The notes under the pieces are model-generated. The model worked only from the letters and a program-made list of their open reading frames with translations. It did not search any database and was not told where the DNA came from. The position numbers and the translations under genes were made by a program. This document shows, piece by piece, positions 1-10,442 of a stretch of DNA of 64,000 nucleotides. Position 1 is the stretch's first letter, and every line of letters begins with the position of its first letter. This DNA is from Polynucleobacter sp. AP-Ainpum-60-G11. Its GTDB lineage: Bacteria > Pseudomonadota > Gammaproteobacteria > Burkholderiales > Burkholderiaceae. The stretch spans positions 1,736,001 through 1,800,000 of the forward strand of contig NZ_CP061318.1 of NCBI RefSeq assembly GCF_018688375.1, read 5' to 3'.

Positions 1-408
1 GTTCGCAGGGGCATCTCCAATAAAACGCGCCAGATCCTCTTCATACTCCCACCGAATCTGACCTGCTAAGCGGCCTAATAATTGCGCTAGGTCAGCATCA
101 CCGGTAATCTTGACTGACTTCATGGCTTGCTCTCGCAAATTACCAGGGCCACCAGTCAAGGCGCTGAGTGCTTCTGCGGAGACTTCCAGCTCAAGCGATG
201 GATCATCTGTGTTCGTTAATGCAAGCAAGGAGCCATCAGGGCCTATCTCAATGCACAGCCTGCCAATTGGCAGGCTCAGCAAAATCACCTTGCCAGCATG
301 GTGAGACAACTCAGCCATAGCCCATGGCTCAGCCTTGAGAACATGGTTTATTGCCCGACAAGCAGCTGATGCAGCAATATGGTGCGTTGGAAGAGAAGTG
401 GTGGTCAT
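1..408 (-). CDS. ubiJ: UbiJ, ubiquinone biosynthesis accessory factor (partial, C-terminus outside window)
   Basis: Translating the minus strand from the ATG at 406-408 gives 136 codons with no stop, so the gene runs off the left edge. The N-terminal half resembles the SCP2 lipid-binding fold, and the end of the visible part reads GQIRWEYEEDLARFIGDAPA, which matches the conserved 'RW-EEDL-R-GD-PA' segment of UbiJ (YigP). In Enterobacteria UbiJ binds polyprenyl lipids and helps assemble the soluble Ubi complex that performs the late steps of ubiquinone synthesis. It lies downstream of ubiE, the classic ubiE-ubiJ-ubiB order, but here a Tim44-like gene and a terminator intervene. Family assignment is good; the C-terminal half cannot be judged. 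Confidence 0.82.
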   Translation of the reverse strand, partial: MTTTSLPTHHIAASAACRAINHVLKAEPWAMAELSHHAGKVILLSLPIGRLCIEIGPDGSLLALTNTDDPSLELEVSAEALSALTGGPGNLREQAMKSVKITGDADLAQLLGRLAGQIRWEYEEDLARFIGDAPAN

Positions 409-414
409 TAGTGT

Positions 415-436
415 AAAAAACCCGCACAAGTGCGGG
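415..436 (-). terminator. Intrinsic terminator after the Tim44-like gene
   Basis: On the minus strand a GC-rich hairpin (CCCGCACTTGTGCGGG, 421-436) is followed by six T residues (415-420). It ends the Tim44-like gene and lies only seven bases before the ubiJ start, so ubiJ must depend on read-through or on a promoter overlapping this hairpin. Confidence 0.85.
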
Positions 437-460
437 CTTTCAGTGGAAAGTACCTTAAGC

Positions 461-1372
461 TTAAACCAACTGCGAAATACCCGCCAGTACCCAGCCCCCA
501 GGACCACTTACCGGCTTACTTAAGTTCCAAATTTCAGAGAAGTTATTTGGTTGTGCGCCAGCTTGCTCACGAATCATGCCCGTGAACTGCACACTACAGT
601 AGTAAGTATTGTCAGCTGTCTCAATTCCAAGCAACTGCGCATTCAAAGTAACGACATCTGTTTGATTGGAGCTATCAGCACGCCCCGCTAGGTCTTGCTC
701 AATCGTCGCGAACATCTCCGGCGTGGTGTACTCACGCAAAGCTGGTAAGTCACCCTGATCCCATGCTTTTTGGAGTGTTGAGAAATACTGCTTGGCATTG
801 TCCAGAAATGCGTACTCATCAAAACCAGGTGGCAGAGTAGATTGAAATGGTGCAGGCTCACTAGATACGCCACCAAATGCATTGGCAGCTGGTGCAAAAC
901 CAGGCTCCTGCCTAGGTGTTTGATCTAGATTGCTACGTTGCATTCCTTGCGAAGTGACTTGTGGGCCTTTATTGGCGCCCGACAATGCAGGCATCATTCT
1001 TCTCATCAGAAACATAATGACAAAGCCTGCCAAAACAGCAATCAATAATCCAGTAATCAAAGATGACGCAGCCTCACCTAAACCAAAGTGAGATAAGAGA
1101 TATCCGATACCAAGTCCTGCAGCAAGTCCGCCGAGGATTCCACCCATACCACCAAAGCGACTAGGTGCAGGCGCCTGAGGGGCTGCAGCCGGTGTAGCAG
1201 GTTGAGCTTGTTGAGTTGGTTTTTGTGCAGGAGCAGCTTGTTTTTGCATTGGCGCACTTGGTGCTTTACCAATACTTTTACCGCCGCCTAAACGGGCAGC
1301 ATCAGCATGACCGACAGTGGCAAATATTAAGCTGACACTCAATAGAACTGCCTTGAAAAAATGCTTATTCAT
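461..1372 (-). CDS. Tim44-like domain membrane protein
   Basis: The protein has 303 residues. A signal-like or membrane segment occupies residues 5-25 and is followed by a Pro/Ala/Gln-rich low-complexity linker (about 40-70). A glycine-rich, strongly hydrophobic stretch comes next (about 75-125). The C-terminal Tim44-like domain (about 180-303) opens with PGFDEYAFLDNAKQYF. Proteins of this family are inner-membrane anchored; their function in bacteria is not settled, though the domain is related to the mitochondrial import factor Tim44. AGGAGA lies ten bases before the ATG at 1372. The gene sits between ubiE and ubiJ, a common arrangement in Burkholderiales. Confidence 0.85.
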   Translation of the reverse strand: MNKHFFKAVLLSVSLIFATVGHADAARLGGGKSIGKAPSAPMQKQAAPAQKPTQQAQPATPAAAPQAPAPSRFGGMGGILGGLAAGLGIGYLLSHFGLGEAASSLITGLLIAVLAGFVIMFLMRRMMPALSGANKGPQVTSQGMQRSNLDQTPRQEPGFAPAANAFGGVSSEPAPFQSTLPPGFDEYAFLDNAKQYFSTLQKAWDQGDLPALREYTTPEMFATIEQDLAGRADSSNQTDVVTLNAQLLGIETADNTYYCSVQFTGMIREQAGAQPNNFSEIWNLSKPVSGPGGWVLAGISQLV

Positions 1373-1428
1373 CTTTTGATCTCCTATAGAACTACTCTAA
1401 TTCTGGACAGCTAAAAACTACAAATTCA

Positions 1429-2172
1429 TTAGTATTTAATACCAATATGCAGCGCAACGATACCCCCAGTCATCCTGTGGGTATCCACCCCATCAAAACC
1501 TACTCCCAACATCATTTCCTTTAGGGTTTCTGCGTCTGGATGCATCCGAATAGATTCTGCTAAATAACGATAGCTCTCAGAATCTTGCGCAATTTTTTCA
1601 CCCAACCAGGGCAATACTTTGAACGAGTAGGTGTCATAAACCGGCTGCAGAAAAGCATCCGGTTTCGAGAACTCTAGAACTAATACTCGGCCACCCGGCT
1701 TAATGACCCGCAACATCTCTTTCAAAGCAACATCTTTATGAGTCATATTGCGTAAACCAAAGGCTACCGTCACCACATCAAAGTGACCAGCAGGGAATGG
1801 GATTTTTTCTGCATCAAACTGAACACAAGGCAAAGCCAAGCCCTGATCAAGTAGTCGGTCACGACCAACACCCAACATCGATGCATTAATGTCACTTAAC
1901 CATACTTGGGCTTCTGGGTTATGGCCCCACGCTGCTGCACGCGCAAAGGCGGCTGCCAAGTCACCTGTACCACCAGCAATGTCCAATACTTTTTGTCCAG
2001 GGCGAACTTGCGCACGAGCAATCGTGACTTTCTTCCATAAGCGATGAAGACCAAAGGACATCAAGTCATTCATCACATCGTATTTGTTGGCTACAGAATG
2101 GAATACCTCTGCAACCTTACCTGCTTTTTCAGCTTCATCAACGCTTTGGTATCCAAAGTGAGTCTTACTCAT
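1429..2172 (-). CDS. ubiE: UbiE, C-methyltransferase of ubiquinone/menaquinone synthesis
   Basis: The protein has 247 residues, the usual UbiE length. The family signature [17 protein letters not shown] is at 31-47 and the SAM-binding motif LDIAGGTGD at about 63-71. The conserved FGLRNMTHK and the [14 protein letters not shown] segment follow. It methylates the benzoquinol ring of the ubiquinone precursor (and demethylmenaquinol where menaquinone is made) using S-adenosylmethionine. It is on the same strand as ubiJ and the DUF971 gene. No menaquinone genes are seen here, so the ubiquinone role is the safer one. Confidence 0.96.
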   Translation of the reverse strand: MSKTHFGYQSVDEAEKAGKVAEVFHSVANKYDVMNDLMSFGLHRLWKKVTIARAQVRPGQKVLDIAGGTGDLAAAFARAAAWGHNPEAQVWLSDINASMLGVGRDRLLDQGLALPCVQFDAEKIPFPAGHFDVVTVAFGLRNMTHKDVALKEMLRVIKPGGRVLVLEFSKPDAFLQPVYDTYSFKVLPWLGEKIAQDSESYRYLAESIRMHPDAETLKEMMLGVGFDGVDTHRMTGGIVALHIGIKY

Positions 2173-2198
2173 ATTCTTTGCTCTATCTAATTAAATGC

Positions 2199-2588
2199 TC
2201 AGTGGCTACCGCAAGACTTACCGCCCGCAACACTCATTGGAGTATCGCGGTCTAAACCAGCAGCAGCCAATTTGTCCAAATGCTCTTTCCAAAGCACTTC
2301 ATGGTTCTCACATAAAAATTGCAAGTAGTCCCAGGAATACAAACCGGAATCGTGTCCATCTGAAAAGGAAGGTTTTAGTGCGTAATGGCCCACCGGTTCA
2401 ATATTGGCAATGAGCACCTCACGCTTACCGGTCTGCAGAGTCTCCTGCCCAGGACCATGACCTTGAACCTCGGCTGAAGGAGATACTACCCTTAAGAACT
2501 CAAAAGGAAGGCGATACGTGTTGCCATTTTCATAAGTAAGCTCTAACACCTTTGACTGCTGATGCACTACAACATTAGTTGGAATCAT
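2199..2588 (-). CDS. DUF971 (gamma-butyrobetaine hydroxylase-like N-terminal) protein
   Basis: The protein has 129 residues starting at the ATG at 2586-2588, which overlaps the stop of the upstream oxidoreductase as TAATG; this tight coupling decides the start over an upstream alternative at 2648. The DUF971 core (YENGNTYRLPFEFLRV, then HYALKPSFSDGHDSGLYSWDYL) is clear. This domain is also found at the N-terminus of gamma-butyrobetaine hydroxylases and is linked to Fe-S proteins. The C-terminal GGKSCGSH tail could bind metal, but that is speculation. Function in bacteria is unknown. Confidence 0.85.
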   Translation of the reverse strand: MIPTNVVVHQQSKVLELTYENGNTYRLPFEFLRVVSPSAEVQGHGPGQETLQTGKREVLIANIEPVGHYALKPSFSDGHDSGLYSWDYLQFLCENHEVLWKEHLDKLAAAGLDRDTPMSVAGGKSCGSH

Positions 2589-5500
2589 TAAACCAATACC
2601 CTCTCGATACCACCTTGGTTTGCCTTGCTTACATAATCCTGCATCCAATCAGGTCCCAATAATTTTTGCGCCATTTCAACCACGATGTAATCGGCAGTCG
2701 TATCACTATCAGCATCAAAACGCGTGAGGCCTTGAAGGCAAGATGGGCAGCTCGTGAGTACTTTGACATCACCAGTGAAATCATCTTTGCGCAACTCATT
2801 AGCGGCCTTCTCCATCTCAATCTGCTTGCGGAAGCGGACCTGAGTTGAAATATCGGGGCGTGTCACGGCGAGGGTTCCAGACTCACCACAGCAGCGATCA
2901 TTCTTCTGAATGGCTTTGCCGTCCTCTAACTGAATCAACTCATTCACAGTCTTAAGTGGGTCCTGCAACTTCATCGGTGAGTGACATGGATCGTGATACA
3001 TATACTTCACGCCAGTTACGTTTGAAAGTTTGACACCCTTCTCAAGTAAATACTCATGAATATCCACAATGCGGCAACCTGGGAAGATCTGCTCAAACTG
3101 ATATCCCGCTAATTGGTCATAACAAGTACCGCATGAAACTACAACTGTCTTGATGTCTAAATAATTTAAGGTATTAGCAACACGATGGAAGAGTACGCGA
3201 TTATCTGTAATCATCTTCTCCGCTTTATCAAAGTCGCCATTGCCACGTTGTGGGTAACCGCAACAGAGGTAACCCGGAGGCAACACAGTCTGTACGCCAA
3301 CATTCCACAACATTGCTTGCGTTGCTAAGCCCACCTGCGAAAACAAACGTTCAGAACCACAACCTGGGAAATAGAACACGGCTTCAGTATCAGCAGAAGT
3401 CGTTTTTGGGTCGCGGATAATTGGTACGTAATTCGCATCTTCAATATCCAAGAGCGCTCGAGCTGTTTTCTTAGGTAAGTTGCCAGGCATCTTCTTATTT
3501 ACAAAGAAAATAACCTGCTCTTTTATATTGGGCTTGGTGACCGTCGCAGGTGGATGCGCAGTTTGCTTGCGCGCCAATTTACGGAAAACATCATTACCTA
3601 ATCGCTGGAGCTTATAACCCCAACCAATCATGGTCTTACGAGCCAACTTAATTGTGTCTGGGTCAGTGGCATTCAAGAAGAGCATGGATGCTGCTGTTCC
3701 AGGGTTAAAGCGTTGCTGGCCCATCTTGCGCAACAAGTTACGCATATTCATAGTCACATCGCCAAAGTCAATCTTGACTGGGCACGGCGTCAAACACTTG
3801 TGGCAAACGGTACAATGTGCCGCAACGTCATCAAACATTTCCCAATGACGAATTGAAACGCCACGACGCGTTTGCTCTTCATATAAGAAAGCTTCGATCA
3901 ACAGGGAGGTTGCTAAAATTTTGTCACGTGGGCTGTACAGCAAATTAGCTCGCGGCACATGTGTAGAGCACACTGGCTTGCACTTACCGCAACGCAAGCA
4001 ATCTTTCACACTATCAGCAATCGCCCCAATATCACTCTGCTGCATGATGATGGATTCATGACCCATCAAACCAAAGCTCGGGGTGTAAGCAATGCTGAGA
4101 TCAGCATGTGGCATTAACTTGCCCTTGTTGAAGCGACCTTCAGGATCTACACGCTTTTTATATGCGCGGAAATCCTTAAGCTCATCCTCAGTCAAATACT
4201 CCAGCTTCGTAATACCAATGCCGTGCTCACCAGAAATCACACCATCCAATGATCGGGCTAATTTCATAATCCGATCAACAGCGCGATGTGCATCTTGCAA
4301 CATCTCATAGTCATCTGAATTGACCGGGATGTTGGTATGCACATTACCGTCACCAGCATGCATATGCAGTGCTACAAACACCCGCTTGCGCAAAATATTT
4401 TTATGGATAGCCTCTAGCTCATTGAGGATGGGCTCAAATGCTAAGCCACCAAAAATGATTCTGAGCTCAGCACGAACTTCCGTCTTCCAGGAGGCGCGGA
4501 GGCTGTAATTCTGTAAGCCTGGAAAATAGGTATCCATCTCCTTGAGCCACACAGACCAATTTGCACGCACTCTACCAATCAGTTCAAGTGCTTGCTGTAC
4601 ACGATCGCCCAAGATTTCAGCGCTAGGAATTTCATAATCTTCATCACTCTTGCCAAGCGGCAAGGCACTCTTTTTCAGAAATGCTTCGAGCCCATCTAAA
4701 ACTTGTAATTTGTTTTTAAGGGAGAGTTCGATATTGATACGTTCAATACCATTGGTGTACTCGCCCATGCGTGGCAATGGGATGACCACGTCTTCATTAA
4801 TCTTGAATGCATTGGTATGACGGGCAATCGCAGCAGTGCGCGCACGATCCAACCAAAACTTCTTGCGCGCTTCAGCGCTCACCGCTACAAAGCCTTCGCC
4901 CACTCGGTTGTTGGCCATGCGTACGACTTCACTGGTTGCTGCCGCTACAGCCTCTTCATTATCACCAGCGATATCACCAATCAATACCATCTTAGGCAAA
5001 GCATTGCGCTTGGATTTAGTGGAGTAACCCACCGCTCTCAAATAACGATCATCCAAGTGCTCCAATCCGGCCAAGATGGGTCCGCCATCCTTACTCAAGC
5101 CATCAAGATAAGCTTTGATTTCTACAATGCTCGGAATCGCCTCTTGCGCTTGACCAAAAAATTCCAAGCAAACAGTCCGCATGAATTTAGGCATGCGATG
5201 CAAAATCCAAGTTGCACTTGTAATTAATCCGTCACAACCTTCTTTTTGAACGCCAGGTAAGCCTGATAAAAACTTATCAGTCACATCCTTACCCAAACCT
5301 TCTTTACGGAAGCGCTTACCTTCTACTTCTAAAATTTCTGTTTTAAGAATGCGTTCGCCTGGCTCACTCAAACCATCAGACCAAGTCAGTTGAAAACGTA
5401 CCTTATCTACAACGTGAATTTTTCCGAGATTGTGATCAAGACGTTCGACATCAAGCCAATTGCCATCTGGATCAACCATGCGCCAGCTGGCTAAGTTATC

Positions 5501-6427
5501 CAGTGCAGTACCCCACAAGACCGCTTTCTTACCGCCTGCGTTCATCGCAATATTGCCACCAATGCAGCTTGCATCAGCTGAAGTAGGATCGACTGCAAAG
5601 ACCAACCCAGCGCGCTCTGCAGCATCCGAGACTCTACGGGTTACAACACCAGCACCGGTAAAGATCGTAGACACTTCATGATCTACACCCGGCAAATGTT
5701 TCAGCTTTACAGCATCGATTTGCTCAAGCTTTTCAGTGTTAATTACTGCAGACATCGCGTAGAGAGGAATGGCGCCACCGGTGTAACCAGTACCACCTCC
5801 ACGCGGAATAATAGTCAGACCCAATTCAACACAGGCTTTAACCAAACCAGGGATTTCAGATTCGTAATCTGGTTTTAAAACGACCAGCGGAAACTCAACA
5901 CGCCAGTCAGTTGCGTCAGTCACATGCGCTGCACGTGAGACGCCATCAAAACAAATATTATCGGCAGCAGTAATTCGACCAAGCTCTTTGCGAGCGCGTT
6001 TACGAATCTCGGTGACTTCCTTAAAGCCCTGTTCAAAACTTTCAACTGCGCGGTGCGCGGCTTTTAACAAAACCTGAACTTGCTCAGCAGATTCACCGCT
6101 AGATCTTTTCTTAACTTCGCCAAGGCGATGCCATAGAGCGTCAATCAGTAATTGACGGCGATTGGCGTTATCTAATAAGTCATCTTGCAAAAAAGGGTTG
6201 CGCTGGACTACCCAGATATCACCTAAGACTTCGAACAACATGCGAGCTGACCGGCCAGTGCGGCGAACCCCACGCAAATCATTCAGAACGCGCCATGACT
6301 CCTCACCCAGTAAGCGAATAACGATTTCACGATCGGAAAAGGAGGTGTAGTTGTAGGGGATTTCGCGAAGGCGGGGAGAACCCGCTTCGGCATCCAACAA
6401 CTGGTTCAAAGCTAATGGAGCGTTCAT
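2588..6427 (-). CDS. Giant FAD-linked oxidase / Fe-S oxidoreductase (DUF3683, GlcD-like, CCG domains)
   Basis: The protein has 1279 residues from the ATG at 6425-6427 (MNAPLALNQ). A longer reading to 6544 adds only unrelated sequence. Domain order: an N-terminal region of DUF3683 type ([21 protein letters not shown]); a VAO-type FAD-binding domain with the flavin loop [15 protein letters not shown] (about 210); a FAD-oxidase C-terminal domain with [10 protein letters not shown] and SGEHGIG; two 4Fe-4S motifs ([11 protein letters not shown] and [13 protein letters not shown]); and two cysteine-rich CCG domains (FPGCGSERL to YLCCGYPQ, and HDPCHSP to DRCCGESG). It resembles glycolate or D-lactate dehydrogenase subunits GlcD and GlpC fused into one chain. 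The likely role is oxidation of a 2-hydroxyacid with electrons passed to quinone; the substrate cannot be read from the sequence. Confidence 0.9.
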   Translation of the reverse strand: MNAPLALNQLLDAEAGSPRLREIPYNYTSFSDREIVIRLLGEESWRVLNDLRGVRRTGRSARMLFEVLGDIWVVQRNPFLQDDLLDNANRRQLLIDALWHRLGEVKKRSSGESAEQVQVLLKAAHRAVESFEQGFKEVTEIRKRARKELGRITAADNICFDGVSRAAHVTDATDWRVEFPLVVLKPDYESEIPGLVKACVELGLTIIPRGGGTGYTGGAIPLYAMSAVINTEKLEQIDAVKLKHLPGVDHEVSTIFTGAGVVTRRVSDAAERAGLVFAVDPTSADASCIGGNIAMNAGGKKAVLWGTALDNLASWRMVDPDGNWLDVERLDHNLGKIHVVDKVRFQLTWSDGLSEPGERILKTEILEVEGKRFRKEGLGKDVTDKFLSGLPGVQKEGCDGLITSATWILHRMPKFMRTVCLEFFGQAQEAIPSIVEIKAYLDGLSKDGGPILAGLEHLDDRYLRAVGYSTKSKRNALPKMVLIGDIAGDNEEAVAAATSEVVRMANNRVGEGFVAVSAEARKKFWLDRARTAAIARHTNAFKINEDVVIPLPRMGEYTNGIERINIELSLKNKLQVLDGLEAFLKKSALPLGKSDEDYEIPSAEILGDRVQQALELIGRVRANWSVWLKEMDTYFPGLQNYSLRASWKTEVRAELRIIFGGLAFEPILNELEAIHKNILRKRVFVALHMHAGDGNVHTNIPVNSDDYEMLQDAHRAVDRIMKLARSLDGVISGEHGIGITKLEYLTEDELKDFRAYKKRVDPEGRFNKGKLMPHADLSIAYTPSFGLMGHESIIMQQSDIGAIADSVKDCLRCGKCKPVCSTHVPRANLLYSPRDKILATSLLIEAFLYEEQTRRGVSIRHWEMFDDVAAHCTVCHKCLTPCPVKIDFGDVTMNMRNLLRKMGQQRFNPGTAASMLFLNATDPDTIKLARKTMIGWGYKLQRLGNDVFRKLARKQTAHPPATVTKPNIKEQVIFFVNKKMPGNLPKKTARALLDIEDANYVPIIRDPKTTSADTEAVFYFPGCGSERLFSQVGLATQAMLWNVGVQTVLPPGYLCCGYPQRGNGDFDKAEKMITDNRVLFHRVANTLNYLDIKTVVVSCGTCYDQLAGYQFEQIFPGCRIVDIHEYLLEKGVKLSNVTGVKYMYHDPCHSPMKLQDPLKTVNELIQLEDGKAIQKNDRCCGESGTLAVTRPDISTQVRFRKQIEMEKAANELRKDDFTGDVKVLTSCPSCLQGLTRFDADSDTTADYIVVEMAQKLLGPDWMQDYVSKANQGGIERVLV

Positions 6428-6562
6428 AGCGTCATATTTGATAAATATGCATTTTAATTGAGGGATCCTGATATTGGCAGGAAACCATGAAAGATGTTGG
6501 CCTTTGACGATAAACCCTTGCAAATCTAAGGGCTTAGAGGCCATTCATGGTACGCTCATTGC

Positions 6563-8083
6563 ATGGCAACGAACTATTTAAAGAAAATTTTATCGGCCCG
6601 AGTCTACGATGTGGCCAGGGAAACAGAGCTCCAAGTAGCCCCCGAACTCACAAAGCGCTTAGGCAATCAAGTTTTACTCAAAAGAGAGGATAACCAGCCG
6701 GTTTTTTCCTTCAAATTACGTGGCGCCTATAACAAAATGGCCCATTTACCCCCAGAAGCCCTGAAACGGGGGGTAATCGCAGCTTCGGCAGGGAATCATG
6801 CTCAGGGCGTAGCCCTAGCAGCAGCCAAAATGAAGTGCAAGGCAGTAATCGTGATGCCCCTCACCACCCCCAGCGTCAAAATTGATGCAGTTAAGGCGCG
6901 TGGCGGTTCATGGGTCGAGGTAATTTTGCATGGTGAATCCTACAGCGATGCTTTCAAATACTCTGAACTCTTGGAAAAAAAACGGGGCTTAACTTTTGTC
7001 CATCCTTTTGATGACCCTGATGTCATTGCTGGGCAAGGAACGATTGCCCAAGAAATTTTTCAACAATACCAAGAACCAATTGATGCCATTTTTGTAGCCA
7101 TTGGTGGTGGTGGCCTGATTGCCGGTATTGGCGAATACGTCAAAGCAGTTAGCCCCAAAACCAAAGTAATTGGCGTTCAGTCAGTTGACTCAGATGCGAT
7201 GAGACGCTCACTTGAAGCCAATAAGCGTATCGAGATGAAGGATGTGGGCCTCTTCTCGGATGGCACAGCAGTCAAACTCGTTGGTAAAGAAACTTTCCGT
7301 ATTTGTAAGCGTGTAGTCGACGACATTATTACTGTCGATACCGATGAAATTTGCGCAGCTATTAATGACGTCTTTACGGATACCCGCAGCATTTTGGAGC
7401 CTGCTGGTGCCTTAGCAATTGCCGGCATGAAAAAGTATGTAGAAAAGCATCGTCTCAAAAAGAAAACGTTGGTGGCGATTGCTTGCGGGGCCAACATGAA
7501 TTTCAGTCGCCTACGCTTCGTAGCCGAGCGCGCTGACGTTGGTGAATTCCGTGAAGCTGTTTTTGCTGTGACCATTCCAGAAGAGCGTGGTTCCTTTAGA
7601 CGCTTCTGCGAATTACTCGGTAATCGGAATGTCACTGAATTCAACTATCGCATTGCCGATCAAAGTGAAGCACATATCTTCGTTGGCATTGGTACACAAA
7701 AGGCGACAGATAGCACCACTATTGCAAAGCATTTTCGTAAAGCAAAGTTTGCAACCATTGATCTGACACATGATGAGCTAGCGAAGTCACACCTGCGTCA
7801 TATGGTGGGTGGCCGCTCTACTCTTGCAAAAGATGAGCTCCTATACCGCTTTGAATTTCCGGAGCGCCCAGGCGCCCTGATGAAGTTCCTGACCAGCATG
7901 GCACCCAATTGGAATATCAGCCTGTTTCATTACCGCAATCATGGCGCCGACTATGGTCGCATCTTGGTAGGCCTTCAGGTCCCCAAAAATGAACAGAAGA
8001 AATTTCAAAGCTTCTTGGCATCACTAGGCTACCCTCATTGGAATGAGACTGATAACCCCGCTTATCGTCTATTCCTAAAATGA
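6563..8083 (+). CDS. ilvA: Threonine ammonia-lyase, biosynthetic
   Basis: The protein has 506 residues, the full length of the biosynthetic allosteric enzyme. The PLP lysine is K51 in SFKLRGAYNK; the phosphate-binding loop IGGGGLIAG is near residue 180. Two ACT-like regulatory domains fill about 330-506 (ERGSFRRFCELLG and ERPGALMKFL). It converts threonine to 2-oxobutanoate, the first step to isoleucine, and is expected to be inhibited by isoleucine. It is divergent from the FAD/Fe-S gene. A TACGCT hexamer lies exactly six bases before the ATG, and there is no clear Shine-Dalgarno sequence. Confidence 0.96.
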   Translation: MATNYLKKILSARVYDVARETELQVAPELTKRLGNQVLLKREDNQPVFSFKLRGAYNKMAHLPPEALKRGVIAASAGNHAQGVALAAAKMKCKAVIVMPLTTPSVKIDAVKARGGSWVEVILHGESYSDAFKYSELLEKKRGLTFVHPFDDPDVIAGQGTIAQEIFQQYQEPIDAIFVAIGGGGLIAGIGEYVKAVSPKTKVIGVQSVDSDAMRRSLEANKRIEMKDVGLFSDGTAVKLVGKETFRICKRVVDDIITVDTDEICAAINDVFTDTRSILEPAGALAIAGMKKYVEKHRLKKKTLVAIACGANMNFSRLRFVAERADVGEFREAVFAVTIPEERGSFRRFCELLGNRNVTEFNYRIADQSEAHIFVGIGTQKATDSTTIAKHFRKAKFATIDLTHDELAKSHLRHMVGGRSTLAKDELLYRFEFPERPGALMKFLTSMAPNWNISLFHYRNHGADYGRILVGLQVPKNEQKKFQSFLASLGYPHWNETDNPAYRLFLK

Positions 8084-8097
8084 GTTGTAATACATAA

Positions 8098-9006
8098 ATG
8101 TCATACACACTCACCGGAAAACTTGTCGTTGCGATTTCATCACGCGCACTATTTGATTTCGAAGAAGAGAATCGTATTTTCGAATCAACTGATGACAGCG
8201 CTTATATGAAGCTACAGTTAGAGCGCCTATCGAAAGCTGCGCAAACAGGCGTAGCTTTTCCATTGGTAAAAAAGTTACTCGCTTTCAACGAAGAGGGTGA
8301 GCAGCGTGTAGAGGTAGTGATCCTCTCTCGCAATGATCCTGTCAGTGGCTTACGAGTCTTTCGCTCAGCCGAACACCATGGCCTGCATTTAGAGCGTGGC
8401 GTATTCACCAGGGGACGTCCGCCCTACCACTACCTTCGCTCGCTACATGCCAACCTGTTTCTCTCAGCTAATGAGGATGATGTCCGAGCCACGATTGATG
8501 CAGGCTTTCCTGCTGCGCGCGTCTATCCAGAATCAAGCAAAACTGCAGAGTCTCATCCAAACGAAATTCGTATTGCATTTGACGGAGATGCTGTTCTGTT
8601 TTCCGATGAAGCGGAACAAGTATTTCAGAGTGAAGGTTTGGTAGCCTTTGTCGATCATGAAAGCAAGAAGGCTGCGATCCCATTGCCGCCAGGTCCATTC
8701 AAGCCTTTGCTAGAAGCACTACATCGCTTGCAACGTAGCACTAGTGAGAAGGGGATGCGTATTCGCACTGCCTTAGTGACTGCTCGCTCTGCACCCGCAC
8801 ATGAACGCGCCATTCGTACACTCATGGCTTGGGGTATTGATGTTGATGAGGCAATGTTCCTTGGCGGACTCTCCAAGAGTGAATTTCTCCGCGAGTTTGA
8901 ACCAGACTTTTTCTTTGATGACCAAACAGGTCACTGCCAATCCGCTGCATCAGTTGCACCTACAGGTCACGTTGTATCTGGCGTTTCTAATAAACCTAAA
9001 AGCTAA
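8098..9006 (+). CDS. Cytosolic 5'-nucleotidase (NT5C1-like family)
   Basis: The protein has 302 residues. The order of conserved segments fits the 5'-nucleotidase family related to animal cytosolic 5'-nucleotidase IA (PF06189): LVVAISSRALFDFEEENR at the N-terminus, VVILSRNDPVSGLRVF, RIAFDGDAVLFSDEAE and the acidic FFDDQTGHC near the C-terminus. It should hydrolyse nucleoside monophosphates, probably AMP, to nucleosides. It starts 14 bases after ilvA, and its stop overlaps the queF start (TAATG), so ilvA, this gene and queF probably form one transcript. Confidence 0.88.
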   Translation: MSYTLTGKLVVAISSRALFDFEEENRIFESTDDSAYMKLQLERLSKAAQTGVAFPLVKKLLAFNEEGEQRVEVVILSRNDPVSGLRVFRSAEHHGLHLERGVFTRGRPPYHYLRSLHANLFLSANEDDVRATIDAGFPAARVYPESSKTAESHPNEIRIAFDGDAVLFSDEAEQVFQSEGLVAFVDHESKKAAIPLPPGPFKPLLEALHRLQRSTSEKGMRIRTALVTARSAPAHERAIRTLMAWGIDVDEAMFLGGLSKSEFLREFEPDFFFDDQTGHCQSAASVAPTGHVVSGVSNKPKS

Positions 9007-9833
9007 TGTCCACACTTTCACTTGGTCAGGCAACGCAGTATCCCGATCAATATGATCCAAGCTTGCTCTTCCCTATTCCGCGTTCTGAGAATCGCCTTAA
9101 GCTCGACATTGAACCCAATCAAGTACTTCCTTTTGTAGGTGTCGATATTTGGAATGCCTTTGAGCTTAGTTGGCTCAATAAAAAAGGGAAACCCCAAATT
9201 GCATTGGCAGAGTTTCAGATTCCAGCAGACTCTCCTAATATGATTGAATCCAAATCATTCAAGCTTTACCTCAATAGTCTGAATAGCGCCCGCTTTGAAG
9301 ATGAATCCGAAGTGCGCGAAAGATTGATTACGGATTTGTCTGCAGTAGCTGGAAGCAAGATTGCCACTCGCATCAATCCAACAGAAGCAGTTGCCAAAAA
9401 AGGAATGCAGGAGATGAGTGGTGTACTCATGGATCGCCTCGATATCGAGATCGATCCGAGTCTGCCGGCCGATCCTGCTTTGCTAGAGGTGAATGAATCT
9501 TTTGGACCGATCGAGCAGTGCTTGGTTTCTCATTTACTAAAATCTAATTGCCCCGTAACCGGCCAACCAGATTGGGCCAGCGTACAAATTCGTTACCAAG
9601 GCCGCCCCATTTTGGAAGAGGGTTTGCTGCGCTACTTAATCGGCTTTAGGCAAAAGGGTGAGTTTCATGAGCACTGTGTTGAAACCATCTTCACTGATAT
9701 TAAGCGCCAGTGCAAGCCTGAGAAACTCTCTGTCTATGCTCGTTACACCCGACGCGGTGGATTGGATATCAACCCCTTCCGCACCGATCACAATTCGCCT
9801 TGGCCAGAAAATACGCGCCATGCAAGGCAGTAA
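9006..9833 (+). CDS. queF: QueF, NADPH-dependent 7-cyano-7-deazaguanine reductase
   Basis: The protein has 275 residues, the length of the long two-module QueF type. The QueF motif IESKSFKLYLNS is in the N-terminal half. The catalytic cysteine sits in KSNCPVTGQPDW, with the conserved aspartate following. It reduces preQ0 to preQ1 in queuosine synthesis for tRNA modification. The ATG overlaps the stop of the nucleotidase by one base. A symmetric terminator follows directly. Confidence 0.96.
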   Translation: MSTLSLGQATQYPDQYDPSLLFPIPRSENRLKLDIEPNQVLPFVGVDIWNAFELSWLNKKGKPQIALAEFQIPADSPNMIESKSFKLYLNSLNSARFEDESEVRERLITDLSAVAGSKIATRINPTEAVAKKGMQEMSGVLMDRLDIEIDPSLPADPALLEVNESFGPIEQCLVSHLLKSNCPVTGQPDWASVQIRYQGRPILEEGLLRYLIGFRQKGEFHEHCVETIFTDIKRQCKPEKLSVYARYTRRGGLDINPFRTDHNSPWPENTRHARQ

Positions 9834-9851
9834 GAAAGTCAGTAGATAAAT

Positions 9852-9877
9852 AAAAAGCCCTTCTAGAAGGGCTTTTT
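9852..9877. terminator. Bidirectional terminator between queF and ssb
   Basis: A perfect palindromic hairpin built on AAAAAGCCCTTC / GAAGGGCTTTTT has A and T tracts on both sides. It can end transcription of queF from the left and of ssb from the right. Confidence 0.9.
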
Positions 9878-9906
9878 ACATTGAGCAAAACGAATTCACG
9901 CCATAT

Positions 9907-10362
9907 TTAAAACGGAATATCGTCATCCATTGCACCGAGAGATGCGGCATTTGACGATGCTGGTGCAGACTGCTCAGCCGGCTTTGAGCGGCTATAACTT
10001 TCACCACCATCACCACTGCCACCTACTGGCTTACCACCAAGCATTTGCATTGTTTCTGCAACGATCTCAGTGGAATATTTTTCTTGGCCACTAGCATCAG
10101 TCCATTTACGCGTTCGCAAACGACCTTCTACATAAACTTGTGAACCTTTTTTGAGATATTGACCAGCGATCTCTGCAAGCTTTCCAAAGAATGCAACGCG
10201 GTGCCATTCTGTGGTTTCTTTCATTTCGCCAGACTGCTTATCTTTGTAACGATCTGATGTCGCTACTGAAATGTTTGTGACGGCGTCGCCGCTTGGCATG
10301 TAACGTGTTTCTGGGTCACGCCCTACGTTACCTACGATGATGACTTTATTTACCGAAGCCAT
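9907..10362 (-). CDS. ssb: Single-stranded DNA-binding protein
   Basis: The protein has 151 residues. The N-terminal OB-fold (about 1-110) includes [17 protein letters not shown] and [23 protein letters not shown] flexible Gly/Ser/Ala-rich linker leads to the acidic tip DDDIPF, the site that recruits replication and repair partners. GGGAGA precedes the ATG. It lies downstream of the MFS gene and close to uvrA, a common repair-replication grouping in this order. Confidence 0.97.
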   Translation of the reverse strand: MASVNKVIIVGNVGRDPETRYMPSGDAVTNISVATSDRYKDKQSGEMKETTEWHRVAFFGKLAEIAGQYLKKGSQVYVEGRLRTRKWTDASGQEKYSTEIVAETMQMLGGKPVGGSGDGGESYSRSKPAEQSAPASSNAASLGAMDDDIPF

Positions 10363-10442
10363 GTTGTCTCCCGAAGAAAAATACTGCTGTTATTACTGCT
10401 AAAAAATAAACTGCTCACTTTAATGTAGCCAATGTAGCCGCG

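Noticed and set aside
6428..6544. N-terminal extension of the FAD/Fe-S oxidoreductase
   Set aside because: The extra 39 residues are unlike the family start and would fill the region needed for promoters between the two divergent genes.
10382..10400. Repeat of ACTGCT around TTATT upstream of ssb as a LexA box
   Set aside because: The LexA pattern CTG-N10-CAG is not met in the right orientation or spacing; it is only a short direct repeat.
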